Assembly (NCBI GenBank): GCA_027625915.1
Contig: JANTQA010000018.1
Span: 929,718 to 993,717 of the forward strand
DNA: 64,000 nucleotides
From: Anaeramoeba flamelloides
Lineage: Eukaryota > Metamonada > Anaeramoebidae
Direction of reading: 5' to 3'
The position numbers and the translations under genes are program-made. The notes beneath the pieces are model-generated. The model did no database searches, was not told the origin of the DNA, and was given only the letters and a program-made list of their open reading frames with translations. Below are positions 11,401 through 22,500 of the stretch, one piece after another. The number at the start of each line of letters is the position of its first letter. Position 1 is the stretch's first letter.

Positions 11401-13972
11401 TAGGATATATTCCACTCTAGTATTTATGAAAATATCAATGTATTTGGCTAAAGAAATGATTTGAATGATTCATTTTCACATAAATGGTGGCACTCAAAAA
11501 ATGAAAAATGTACTTACTCCCTTAAGATTCAAAAATTAGACCTTTAAAAAAATCAAAAGAAGAGAAAAAAAAGAAAAAAAAAATAAAAAAAATTTTTTTT
11601 ATCATTCCATAAAAAAGTTGGCTACCATTTATAAACCCAAATTTTAAAACAAAAAACAAATTAAGATTTTAGGAGATCTTCATTCTAAAAGTTAAAAAGA
11701 AGACAGAATATTTTCATTGCTTTTTGAAAAAGCAAACCATAGTCTCAAATCAAGAAAAATTTTGAATTTTTTATTTCAAATTAACAAATTCAGTCACTCC
11801 AGTGTTTCACTAATTCTAAATCAGTGTTAAAAGGTTTATTCAAAATGATAAATTTCGAAATTATCGTAAAATTTAAGACTTTTGCTTTGACATTGAAAAT
11901 AAATCGAAAATAAGTTTCTAAGAAGAGTTTTAAAAGAGGGAAAGTATTGCTTTTTTGTACTTGATAATATATATATATATTTCACCAAAAATACTTGTTT
12001 ATTGCTACAAAGAAATTTAATATCAATAAAATTTATTCCAATTTTTTAGGAAGATTTGATTTAAGTTCAGATATAAAAACTTTTAATCTTTGAAAAAAAA
12101 TGTTATACTGAAAAAAAAAAAAGGTACTAAATTTGAAATTAAACTTTTTAGTACTTGTTTATTTTTTTCAAAATATTGAGGTAACAGAAAGGAGTACAAA
12201 TAGTTTAAAAAACAAATCATTGGACAAAAAAAATTGGTATTTTGTTATTTTGAAGATTACTAAAGTATGAACTTATTACATTTAAAATTTTAACTTTTGA
12301 AAAAAAAAAAAACAAACAAAATTTAATAAACATAATTATTTTTCATTATAATTTTTCAGATGTATCAATTATTGAAAATTCTCAGATTATTATTTATTCA
12401 AACAATATAATTAAAAAAATATATTCATTAAATTTTTAAGAAAAAAAAATTAAAATTTAATTTCAAAATTCCTCTTTAAAATTAAATAAACAATAGAAAA
12501 TAAACTGTAATGTTTTTGTCTAAAAATGCTGATATGTTTTTTTTTATTTTTCAAAAATTTTTATCTTTCTTTCAATTCCAGATAAAATGATTGAAATTTT
12601 TTTCTGATGTAAAAATAATAAATTTTATTTTTTCATTTTTTGGAAATATTTTGATGAACATATTTTGAAATAAATACATTAGTCATTGATTCAATCGATA
12701 TTAATATTAAACTGAATTTGGTCTTGTTAATTATGACATAGATCCACCATAAACAAAGAGGATTTTTTATGAAATGTAAAAAAATTTGACACTTTTTTTT
12801 GCAAATACCTATACGGATAAATTCAAATAAATTTCATAAAATTTTTAGTTCAATTTCCTTTTTGTAATCCTATTAACATAACTTTTAAAACAAACTCAAG
12901 AGAAAGAAACTTTGAAGGAAAACCAATTTTACAAAGTTTCCTAATATTTAAACTCGTTAAATTCTTTATTCAAAGCTTGTGTAAAAAAATTTGTAAAATA
13001 TAAAATAAAGTAAAACATTTTCAGAAATTTATTTGAATTTATCAGTATCTCAAATTAAAAGAACTTTTTGAACAAAATGTAAGGTAGTAATAAAAGTATT
13101 TGTACTCTAGTGCTTGATCAAACTCTTAATCCAGATTGTTACTGTTACCTTAATTGGCGATCAATTCCAAATAATCTGAAAATTTGGTTCGTACTTGTTT
13201 GGAAATTCGAAATTGAGGAATTTTCGTGGTTTTTCGATTGTGAGATGAGTAAATGCAAATTAAACACCAAGTGAAAAAAAAAGATGTCATTTTAATTTTC
13301 AAAGATTCTTTTGACAAGACAAAGAAATATAATAAAAAAAGAAAGGTTTCAAGAAGTAAAATACAAAAGAAAGTTATTACCGTAGAACACCACATATCAC
13401 AACCGTGATCAATGAACTGCCCTAAGGGGCTTGAGGAGTTTGTTTTTCTTGCTTGTCTGCCATCACAATCGTCCATAATGAGCTGAATCAGTAATAAGAA
13501 ACTAATTAAGAAATGATCAAAACTTGTCACAATTTGGGTAGTGTTTGCAGATGCGATGTGAAGGTAAATGAGTAAAAACACAACTCCAAAAAATCCAGTG
13601 AAAGTAATCTATGTTTTGTTCGTTTTGGGATAAATTGGTCAATTCAGAAACCAAAATAAGAAATAAAAAAAAAAAAAAAATTTTTACCAGATTTGGTCTT
13701 TTGTTTGTTGAAATTTGAAGATTTTAAAAGACAAATAATTAAAAAGAAAGAATATCGCTTTAGGTTCGTAAAACAAAAACAAGTCGGTTTTAAGAAAAAA
13801 AGAAAACAAACGAAATATTTTCAGGGATCAAATTATTGGTGAGATAAGTGCTTAGCTTATTCAAAAACAATTTTTGTAATATGGAATCATTGCTTGGATG
13901 ATATTTGTTTTGTTCTAGATTATTCAAGTGCTTGGTGCTGAGATATTTATATGAAAAGAGGAAATCTGTCAT
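6746..13972 (-). CDS. CEPT1: Choline/ethanolamine phosphotransferase (CDP-alcohol phosphotransferase, CEPT1/EPT1 family)
   Basis: Last step of the Kennedy pathway: transfers phosphocholine or phosphoethanolamine from the CDP-alcohol to diacylglycerol in ER/Golgi membrane. Exons found: 13972-13808, 13608-13381, 9607-9501, 7642-7551, 7388-7106, 6995-6746. Exon 1 matches the CEPT N-terminus (LSTKHLNNLEQNKY against human LSRHQLKRLEEHRY). Exon 2 carries the full catalytic signature DG-x2-AR-x8-G-x3-D-x3-D, read as DGRQARKTNSSSPLGQFIDH then GCD. The 7642-7551 exon reads LPVLNGADEG, the post-signature loop of this family. The last exon ends INQTKRYLNISLLKIK (human CNQIASHLHIHVFRIK). Junctions from 9607 onward agree in phase. 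A piece of about 45 residues between exon 2 and 9607 (the transmembrane helix after the signature) was not located in the 3.8-kb intron, so exon 2 may also end elsewhere. The exon 1 donor (GTTTTC) is weak. The found parts total 374 residues; 420 or so is usual. Confidence 0.88.
7777..7812. repeat. (TA)18 microsatellite
   Basis: Uninterrupted TA dinucleotide tract of 36 bp inside the CEPT intron. Confidence 0.95.
8403..8432. repeat. (TA)15 microsatellite
   Basis: Uninterrupted TA tract of 30 bp inside the same CEPT intron, at the GAAATGGAGTTT block of a dispersed repeat. Confidence 0.95.
10312..11521 (+). mobile_element. R7 TTAA-flanked non-autonomous DNA element, copy A (1,210 bp)
   Basis: Exact TTAA duplications at 10308-10311 and 11522-11525. 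Terminal inverted repeats: left GGAAGTACGTACATTTT, right (complement) GGGAGTAAGTACATTTT, followed on both sides by TTTTTTGAGTG(T/C)CA. Copy C (62496-63912) is collinear and copy B (14248-15710) is collinear in reverse. No transposase-like reading frame is present, so it looks non-autonomous. Confidence 0.85.
12814..13045 (+). mobile_element. MITE family R2, copy 1 (232 bp, TA-flanked)
   Basis: TA on both sides. Left end CGGATAAATTCAAATAAA, right end ATTTGAATTTATCAG. The interior has AATTTTACAAAGTTTCCTAA, shared in part with the copies at 30944, 34016 and 58856. It lies in the large CEPT intron. Confidence 0.85.
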
Positions 13973-14247
13973 TCGAAAAGCAAATTTTGGAAAGTAAAGA
14001 ATGAAAAAAAATAAAACTCCAAGTGTATTCTAAAAAAACAAGCACAAAATTGATTTAAAAAGTAGTTTTCAAAACGTTAGACCTGCTTTTGGTTGGTGTT
14101 TGAAATTGGAATTGAATGTTTTAGTTTTCACTCTTTAAAATAACTCTACGAAACTCGAGTTTAAAGTGAAATATTTTGAATTCCTTTTCTAAATATATTT
14201 TTGAATTCCACTTGTAATTTTTTTTTCATTTTTAATAAATCTCTTAA

Positions 14248-15710
14248 GGGGGTTTGTACATTTTTCCAATTTTGAATGCCACCATTTGTATGAAAATGAA
14301 TTCTTCAAATCATTTCTTAGATCAAATATACTGATAAATTCAGATAAATATCTGAAAATTTTTTACTTTATTTTCCATTTTACAAATTTTTTGAAACAGG
14401 CTTTGAAGAAAGTATTTTATTCAGTTTAATTTTTTGAAACTTGGCCAAATTGGTTTAACTTCAAAATATTTTTTCTCTTTCTTTGTTTTAAAAGTTTTAC
14501 TTATAGAAAACAGAAATGGAAATTGAATTAAAAATTTTCTCAAATATATTGGAATTTATCAGAATTAATATTTTAATAAATATGAGTTTAGAATATTTCA
14601 TAGCATAATATATTTTCATACCAACTAAAAAAAGAAATCAAAAAAATGAAATGATTGATCAAGAAAAAATAAAAAAACACATTTATTTCTTGATCTTATC
14701 TATAACCTTTGATACAATTACTTATTCTTTTAATTTGTTTGTTTTTTTAATTCTTCGTGGAAATACCTTAGTTTGTTAAATTTTTTGATTAAAAAAAATT
14801 ACTTTTTATTTCGAAAGGAATTTTCAAAAAGTATTTAATAATCCTATTTTCTTTTAATTTGTCAAATTCTAGCTTTGGTTTCAGAAAATTAGATATTTTT
14901 GGAATTCTTTTTCTTCTGAAATAAATATTTATTGGATATTTTTGTTTGATTTGATAATGATTTATTTTCGATTAAATTGAGGTCTATAAAATAATGATGA
15001 ATCTGATTGAATCTCGATTTCTATTTTTTTCTTTTTTTTTTTTTTTGGGTCCAATCTATTGTAACTATTGTTTGATTTCAAGAATTCAACTCTTTCAATT
15101 TAATCTTTGAAATAATATTCTTTGGTTTTAGCTAAGTTTTGAGAAAACTATTTGAAAAAAGAATATTGAAAATTAATTCATAAAAAAATATTCCGTAAAA
15201 TAATAATAAATAGTAATATGGTGAGAAATTCGAGGTAAAAAATTGTTTGGAATCATACAAACTAAGTGGATAAAGAAAAAAAATCTTCCAAAATAGGCTT
15301 TTATGGATTGTTTTCATTCTTGATTTCAATAAATTTATCTGGAAAGGTGATATTTAGTGTTTGGTCTTCTAAAAGAAAAGGTTTGTTTAAAATGCACACC
15401 TATCCAGGTTTTCTTTTTTAGTTTATTATTGGATTAATTTCATTTAGTCACAATAAATATATTTCGAGAACCAAAACCATAATTTTGATAAAACCAAAAA
15501 ATGAATCAAAAAAAAAACTCTTCAAAAAAATAGAAAAATTTTAGATTCACCATCAGATTTACTTTGGGTTCGCTTTCTTTTCATACATAGAGCAGTGGAT
15601 GATGTTTTGTTTCCAAAGTTTCAATATCTTAAGGCACTCAAAAAATTATTTTTCAGTAATGTTTACACAATTAAACATTTTTCAAAATGATAAAATGTAA
15701 ACTTTATTCC
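14248..15710 (-). mobile_element. R7 TTAA element, copy B (inverted, with nested R2 insertion)
   Basis: TTAA at 14244-14247 followed by GGGGGTTTGTACATTTTTCC; the far end reads ...AATGTAAACTTTATTCC, with the second TTAA decayed. The interior is the reverse complement of copies A and C, including GGTGTGCATTTGAAACAAAT-type and TCGATAAAAGCC-type blocks. Subtracting the 232-bp R2 insertion leaves about 1.23 kb, close to copy A. It is the most diverged of the three long copies. Confidence 0.8.
14331..14562 (+). mobile_element. MITE family R2, copy 2, nested inside R7 copy B
   Basis: Left TA then CTGATAAATTCAGATAAATA; right end GGAATTTATCAG with the flanking TA mutated to AA. At 232 bp it is the same length as copies 1 and 5. 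It interrupts the R7 sequence between TTAGATCAAAT and the rest of the element, so it inserted after R7 did. Confidence 0.85.
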
Positions 15711-16225
15711 AAAAATTTGGACACAGTTTAAACAGTTGAAAGGATCGTAATACTACACTTTAAATTCAATTCAGTAAGAATTTTGATTTTCCAAACTATT
15801 TTCATTTTTGGTCTTTTTTTTTTTTGTTTTCAATTCCTTTTTTCCAGTTACTTAATATGTTTCCTTTATCTGGAAAATATTTTTGATGGTTGATAGATGG
15901 TTAGTGTTGAGTTTGTTAAATAGAAAAATCACATACAATTGGTTTATGGTATCTGATCATTTGATCGATCAACAATTGTTGGTGTAATTTTAACAAATCT
16001 ACCAATATATTTTTGGTTCAAACTCTTTCATTTCAGCTCGTTTCGTTATTTTGGACACACTGATTTTTATTTTTGATTTTTATATTTTTTTCTTATATTT
16101 GAATTAAAATGATTACTTATCAAAACATTAATACTGGAATACTTAAATGTGGTTTTATATTAGGTTTGGAAAAATACAATAAATTGAGTTTTTTTTTTCA
16201 AATTTTATATTTTGGGTGTATCCAA
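15709..16225. repeat. Inverted-repeat element, about 0.5 kb
   Basis: Left ATTCCAAAAATTTGGACACA; right end near 16210-16225 is its complement with one change (TGTATCCAAATTTTTGGAAT). It directly abuts the degraded end of R7 copy B. No flanking duplication could be fixed. Confidence 0.5.
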
Positions 16226-16502
16226 ATTTTTGGAATGGGGTTTACTTACTTCCTTAAAAGAATTATTTTTAGAATCAATTTTTTTTTTTTTATGATAAAA
16301 ATATTTGGTAATTTTTAAAGATTTTGGGTTTACACCAATCGAAAAAAAAAAAACAAATAAAAAAACAAAAAAAATGGTTTGTAAAAGGGCTTGATTATTT
16401 ATCTTGATTATAAATGAAAATTAAAAAAAAAAAAATTAATATTGGTAAAAAATTTAATATTGGTTTTTTTTTTTAAAGTTATTTTAAAAAAAATAAGAAC
16501 TA

Positions 16503-19500
16503 TTACATTAATTTAGATTTTAATAAATGAATTAATAAATTGACATTTAACGATAAGTGTTCAAGTTCTAAATTATTTTCGTTCATATGTTGAGCTTCTA
16601 ATAAAGTTTCCATGTTAATAATTGTTTCATATAAAGGAGTTGGTCTATTTCTAAAGTATAAACCAAAAGTAAATAGCCCAGGTGTTTCTGAATTATTTAT
16701 TTTAAAAAATACACCATTACGTCTATTATTTTTGTTATCATAAAAATAAATAAAAAAATAAATAAAAAAACAAATAAAAGGGGGGCAGGTTTAAAAAATT
16801 AAGAACAAGAGAAAATAAAAAAAGAAATCAAAGCATATAAAAACAAAAAAAATAAAAAAAAAATACCTTTTTTCAGGAACTTCTGAATTTACTAACACCC
16901 CAATTTTTTCTAATTCGGAATAAGAGAATTTCAATCTTTTTCTTTTTCTTCTTAGAGATCCCTTCATTGATTTATTTTTTTCATATGCTTGTTGTCTAAC
17001 GTTATCCAAATATGTTTGATAGACTTCCAATTGGCTATGTAAATATTTGGAATGCTGTCTCACACTTTCACGCACAGAATTTAACAACTCTAATTCACGA
17101 AGCATTCTTTGATGGTCTTTGGCTTTTTGTTTGATTTCATAAGCGATATCTTCTCTTAATTTCAAAAAGTTATCTTTACTTGTTAGCATTTTCCCTTGTA
17201 CTAATTTTTTCATATTATAAAGAATTTTTTTCAATTTTTTATCAACTTCTTTCTCTTTATTTTTCTTTGCTTTTAATCTCATTTTTTGAATAAGTTGAAT
17301 TAAACTTGTTTTTGGAAGGTCTTCTTCAGAAATCCCCTTTGTTAATTGCGGCCAAAATTGGAATAATAAGGTTTTTGTTTCTAAATAGGTTTTTGTGATT
17401 TGGTTTTTAGGTCCGGTATTTCCCATTTTTGTCAGGGTTAACAAGACTGTAACATCATCCTTTCTTGGCAATTCTTTTGGTGGATCTCCCATTTTTTTTA
17501 ATAATGTTCGCAGCAAATCGTCTTCTTCTGGAGCAACTTTATCAATGTATTTTTTCATGAGCCCATGTAAAAAATAGATTTCATTTAATGTGATTTGAAT
17601 AGTGACATCTTCTTTTGCTAATGCTAAATACCTTTCCAGTTCTTCATCAATTTCTAAAGGTGGCACATCACAAAGCTTGTCTAAAAATTTTGCAATCTGT
17701 GTTTTTTTAATTTTCATAAAATCAGACAAAACCCCCATATATGCTTCCTTTTTTCCAAATGAATCAACCATATTCGAAAGTACCTTTTTTATTTGTTTTA
17801 TAAATAATTTAAGAGATAAATACATTCATTAGATAGAGAGATGGATAGATAAATACATTACAAAATAAATAGAGAGAATAATGTTATTATTAAGATTATT
17901 GTTTAATTTTAATCATTGATTTATAGTAAATTTTTTTTTTTTCAGTAAAGTTTATTAAAAAAAAAAAAATGAATATTTTCAAAAAGATGAAATAAAAATG
18001 AGGATTTTGGTAAAATAATGACATTTTTATTTTCTCGGTATTTGTAGAAATTTTTTTTTTCACAATCAGCTTCAAAATGACAAATTTTGTTTAAACAAAG
18101 AGAGGCACTCCATTTATTATGACTTATTTTTAGTCTTGATCTAAAATGACTGATATTTGCGAGGTAAATGTATATTGTTTTTAATTTTTCATTAATTTTC
18201 ACAAAAAATAAATGGAAATCGAATCAAGGTCATGTGTTATAGAACCATTTTACAGCCCTGGAAAAATCTACGAAAGTCGAGAATCTACAAATGCTAACAG
18301 AAATTAATCTCAGTCATAAAAATACTATTCAAAATAATATAATATTAAATCAAATCAAATTGATTTAATAAATGTGGTTTCCCTCATAAAAAAAAATCAT
18401 TTTTTAACAATCATAAAACATCTTTATAACAAAAATATTTTTAATATTATGATTTTTAAATGAAAAAAAAAATAATAATAACGATTTTATAATCTGTTAT
18501 AATTTTTTTTATTTTAAAATGATTCAAATCTTTTGATAGATTTTTTATTTTTGTTTTTTTTTTTTTCTTCAAATAAAAAGATATATTCATTGTTTTTTTT
18601 CCTTCTCTTTCTTTCCTAAAAATTAAATCTCATGAAATATAATTCTCCAAATAAAAACAATTTTGAAAAATTATTTTCAGAAATTTTGAGTAAAAATAAT
18701 TTTGAAATTTTTATGTTTTTGGAAACAACTTTATTTGTTAATTCATTATTAAAATAAAAAAAATGTTTTATAAAAAAAATTTTGAGTATTATTCAGAAAG
18801 TTGTTTTCAAATATTCTTCATAGTTTGGTTCAAAAATATTTTTCATTCAAATATAGTTTATAAGCCTATTATTGAAAAAAAAAATTAAAAAAATAAAGTT
18901 ATAAGGCTCGAGATCAATTATCTATTAATGAAGATTAAATTTTTTTTTGAAAGTCAAATTGTTTCATTAGTTTATAAACTATGTTTCAAAAATGTTGGCT
19001 CACTTTATAATGGTTATTGGAAGTGGTTCTGTGTGGTTTTATCACATATTCTTATTAAAAAAATTTTTGGATTTTTTAAAAAATCATTTTTTCTAATTTC
19101 ATCAAATTTTTGTTTTGGTTTTTTCTTTTTCTTTTTCTTTTTCAATTTCAATTTTTTGATTTTTTTCTTTTTTTGTTTTTCTTTTTTATGCTTGTTCTCA
19201 AAAAAAAAAAAAAGATCTTTGAAAATACCAATAAACATTAAGAAATTTGAGACTCTGTAATGTCTTTTAAAATTGGGATTATATATACAAAAAAAAAATT
19301 TATTGTTAATCTTTTTTCAGAGAGTTCAGAAATAAAAAATTTAGTAGAATTTTCATTTCAAAAATTGTGGTTCGCTTTTTTTTCATTTTTGGTTTTGTTT
19401 TTTTATAATTTTTAAAATATCATGCTTTTTATATGTTTAGAATACTTTAAAAGTGAATTATTAATAAGATTTAATTATTAGTTATTCTTGAATACAAAAG

Positions 19501-22500
19501 ATATATATATATATTTTATTTTCAATTTATTATTTCGGGTGAGTCTCAATTTTTGAAATGGAGTTTAGTTTTAAACAAATCCATTAGATAAAATAAATAT
19601 ATACATAAGACAATTTTCTTGAAACAAATTGTTTCTAAATTTTGATAACACTAAAACTTAATTTTTAAGTACGTTATTTTACAATTTTTATTTTCTTTAT
19701 TTCTTCAATTTAAAAAATTAACGTTTCTCTCATTCTGTGTTTTTTTTTTTTTTTTTTCCTTCAATTATTTAGAATAAAATTTATCTAATGTTTTTTGTTT
19801 TGTTGGTTATAGTTTTGATTTTTTCGTTTTTTTTTCTTTCAAAAGTAAATTTTAAATAAAATGTAAGTAAAAAAAAGAAAAAAAAAAATTAAAAGATAAT
19901 AGATCAAAAAGAAATAAAACAGATCAAAAAAAAAAAATAAAGTGAAAAAAAGAATAAATCAAAAGATAAAATTTTACTTGCAAAACCTTAGCAATTAAAG
20001 TTAAATTTCTTCTTGAATTTGGCGAAAGTTTCCCTTCAACAATATGATAGGCGGTTGGAACAACAACTGCAGGATTAAGGAATCTTAAAATGAAAAATCC
20101 ACCAATCAATGCTGCATAATCATATAAAGTGGCGTTAGGGAAAAATTCAAATGTCAAATCTTTAATTTGTTTACAAATTAATCGGATTCCATAGGGAACT
20201 TGTTCAATTTTTTCGATTATCAAATTTAATAGTTGATCAAAAATTTTTTTTAAATTTTCAATTCTTGGTTTTAGGATCTCTTGAACTTTCTCATCTTGGT
20301 TTGCTTCTTCTTCTGTTACTCTTCTTTTTTGTTCAGATGTTTCTCCTGATTCACTTTCCTGTAGATTGATCATATGTTCATAAATTCTTACAGGATTAAT
20401 TTCCAAACTGATTTTTTCATCATTTGCAAGTTTAGTTAATGGCTCCGATAAGACGTTTTTCAAATACAATTGCCCTGGTCCTCTTCTTGTATATGTAAAT
20501 AATAATTTTGTAATTGTTGTGTTTGCTCGAAGAAGTGTATTAACATGTGTACAATTTTTAAATTCAATATGCAACGCCGACTAGAAATAGTTTTTAATTT
20601 TTTTTAAAAAATTTTTGTTTACAAATTGAAAAAATTTAGTAATCTTAAATTAAGAATATTATTGTTAAAAATTAATTTTGTTTATTATTATTATCGGTTT
20701 TTCTTATTTAAAATAATTTTATGAAAAACTGCATTCTTTTCTTTTTTTTTAGATATATTTCATGAATTTTGTAAAAATCAATCATCATGTGATTTAGAAA
20801 TATTGAAAATTTTATTTTTCAAACAATTTTAAACCTTCAAAAATTATTAATTATTTAGAAAGGCCGGAATATTTTTAATTTTGTTTCTTTTCAATTACAT
20901 TTTTAAATTTATTTGTATTGTTAAATTAATTGGTGTTAACTTTTAAAACATATTGTTTTTTATTTTTTTTTTTGGAATTTTTGAATTAAATTTATTTTCA
21001 TCTCAATTTCATTTTTAATAGTTAAAATGAAAAAATGTTCTTTTAATTTATTTCAATATTTCATTAATAGATTTTAAATATAATTCTATCATTTAATTTA
21101 TTAATATGATTTTCCAATGAAAAAAATAAAAATTTTATTTCAATATTTCTCAAATCATTTTTTTTAGGTAATGAGAAGCAGAAAAAAGAAAAAAGAAAAA
21201 AAATCTTTACAGAACAATTAAAAGCGAAAATCATTTCGCATTAATTTGGATCTTCCTAATTGAAATGTTGAGAAAAAAATTATATTTTTTTAAATTACAA
21301 TTAAACAGAATTAGAAAAATAATTAAAATAAATTGATCGAATTTCCATTCAGAAAATATACTAATAATATCATATTATCAAATTTGATTTGGCTTTTTTT
21401 TATTTTTTTTCATTTCATTTGGGTTGATTTTTAAAAATATTTTGTTTTTTTCTTGACTATTTTTACTTTTTGTTCGTTAAATTCGATTTTTGAAGAGGGG
21501 TTATCTTTTATTAAAAATAAAAAAAAAACATTTTTAAAACATATTTTTTTGAATATTATTCAAAAATAATTATAAATTACTTGAAAAAAAATAAAAAAAT
21601 AAATATGAAAAAATTAAATCTATTAATGATAAAACCCATAAGAAAGAAACTATTTTTAAAACTATTTTTAAAATACAGCTGTTAGCAAAAGTTTTGAATT
21701 AAAACGTTCTTTTCAATTGTATCTAACAATTAAGATTGATTTAGAAATTGAATTAGAAAGAATTTTCAAACACAAAATTTTTTCCCATTCTAGAGGTTTA
21801 CTTGGGTTTAATTGTTATTTTTAATGGATTTTTAATTTTTTTTATAATCTGTATTCTTTTCTTACTCTTTTTTTTTTACTTAATAAATTGACTCCAATAA
21901 TTGGGATATTATTTTAAATTCAGATGTTTGTGCATTAATCATCTTGTGTTCATATTCATGTTCAAGTTTCTGGTTTATTTTCCTTTTTTCTTTTTGTGTG
22001 GTTGAGTGTTTGTGTTCCTTTTTTGGTTTATGTGTTTGATATTTTGTTTCTATTCATTCTTTTCTTTTTAAAATATTCAACCAAAAAAAAAAAATAAACA
22101 ATAAAGAATGATTTTTCATTTAAAATACATTTAAGAATGTAATTTGATTTATTCAACTGGTTTGTCTAATATAAATTTTAAAAATGATTTGTTAACAAAA
22201 ATATTTATGTCAAATTATACTGGTTCAATTATTTAAATAATGAATAACCTTAATTCGATCAAGATGATTAGAACTCGATTAAATAGAATATAAATGCTTG
22301 TGTTTTGATTGAAGCAAATTTGGGATTTTCATTTAAAAGTCTTTTCTTTCTCATTTGGAAAAAAACATAAAGGTTTTTTGGTTGTGACTTTTAAAAGTAT
22401 AAATTGTTCAAGAATTTTTTTTCTTCTTGTGACTTCGTTGTGCTTATTATATTCCATAGAGAAATTATTGTTGAGTATGTTATGCCTTTTGTTTATGAAT

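Larger units (their letters stand above)
9608..13380 (-). other. CEPT intron region enlarged by transposable elements (3.8 kb)
   Basis: Lies between donor TCTACG|GTAATAAC (13380) and acceptor CACAG|TTTTTTC (9608). One full 1.2-kb TTAA element (10312-11521) and one 232-bp TA element (12814-13045) sit here. A related pair at about 9110-9230 and 12600-12720 shares GAACATATTTT(A/G)AAATAAATACAT. A missing CEPT exon of about 130 bp should be within this span, or just downstream of 13381, but I could not identify it. Confidence 0.65.
13973..16502. other. Intergenic between CEPT 5' end and RasGAP 3' end
   Basis: About 2.5 kb with no supportable gene. It is almost filled by R7 copy B with a nested R2 element and, directly abutting it, another inverted-repeat element at about 15709-16225. 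A short open frame at 16109-16318 lies partly in that element and has no family resemblance. Confidence 0.65.

Noticed and set aside
16109-16318. Plus-strand 69-codon frame downstream of the RasGAP gene
   Set aside because: Overlaps an inverted-repeat element and consists mainly of F/I/K from poly-T and poly-A.
18200-18275. tRNA-like stretch on the minus strand ending TTGATTCGATTTCCA
   Set aside because: The T-loop-like TTCGATT is not closed by a paired stem and no complementary acceptor strand lies upstream; probably chance inside an intron.
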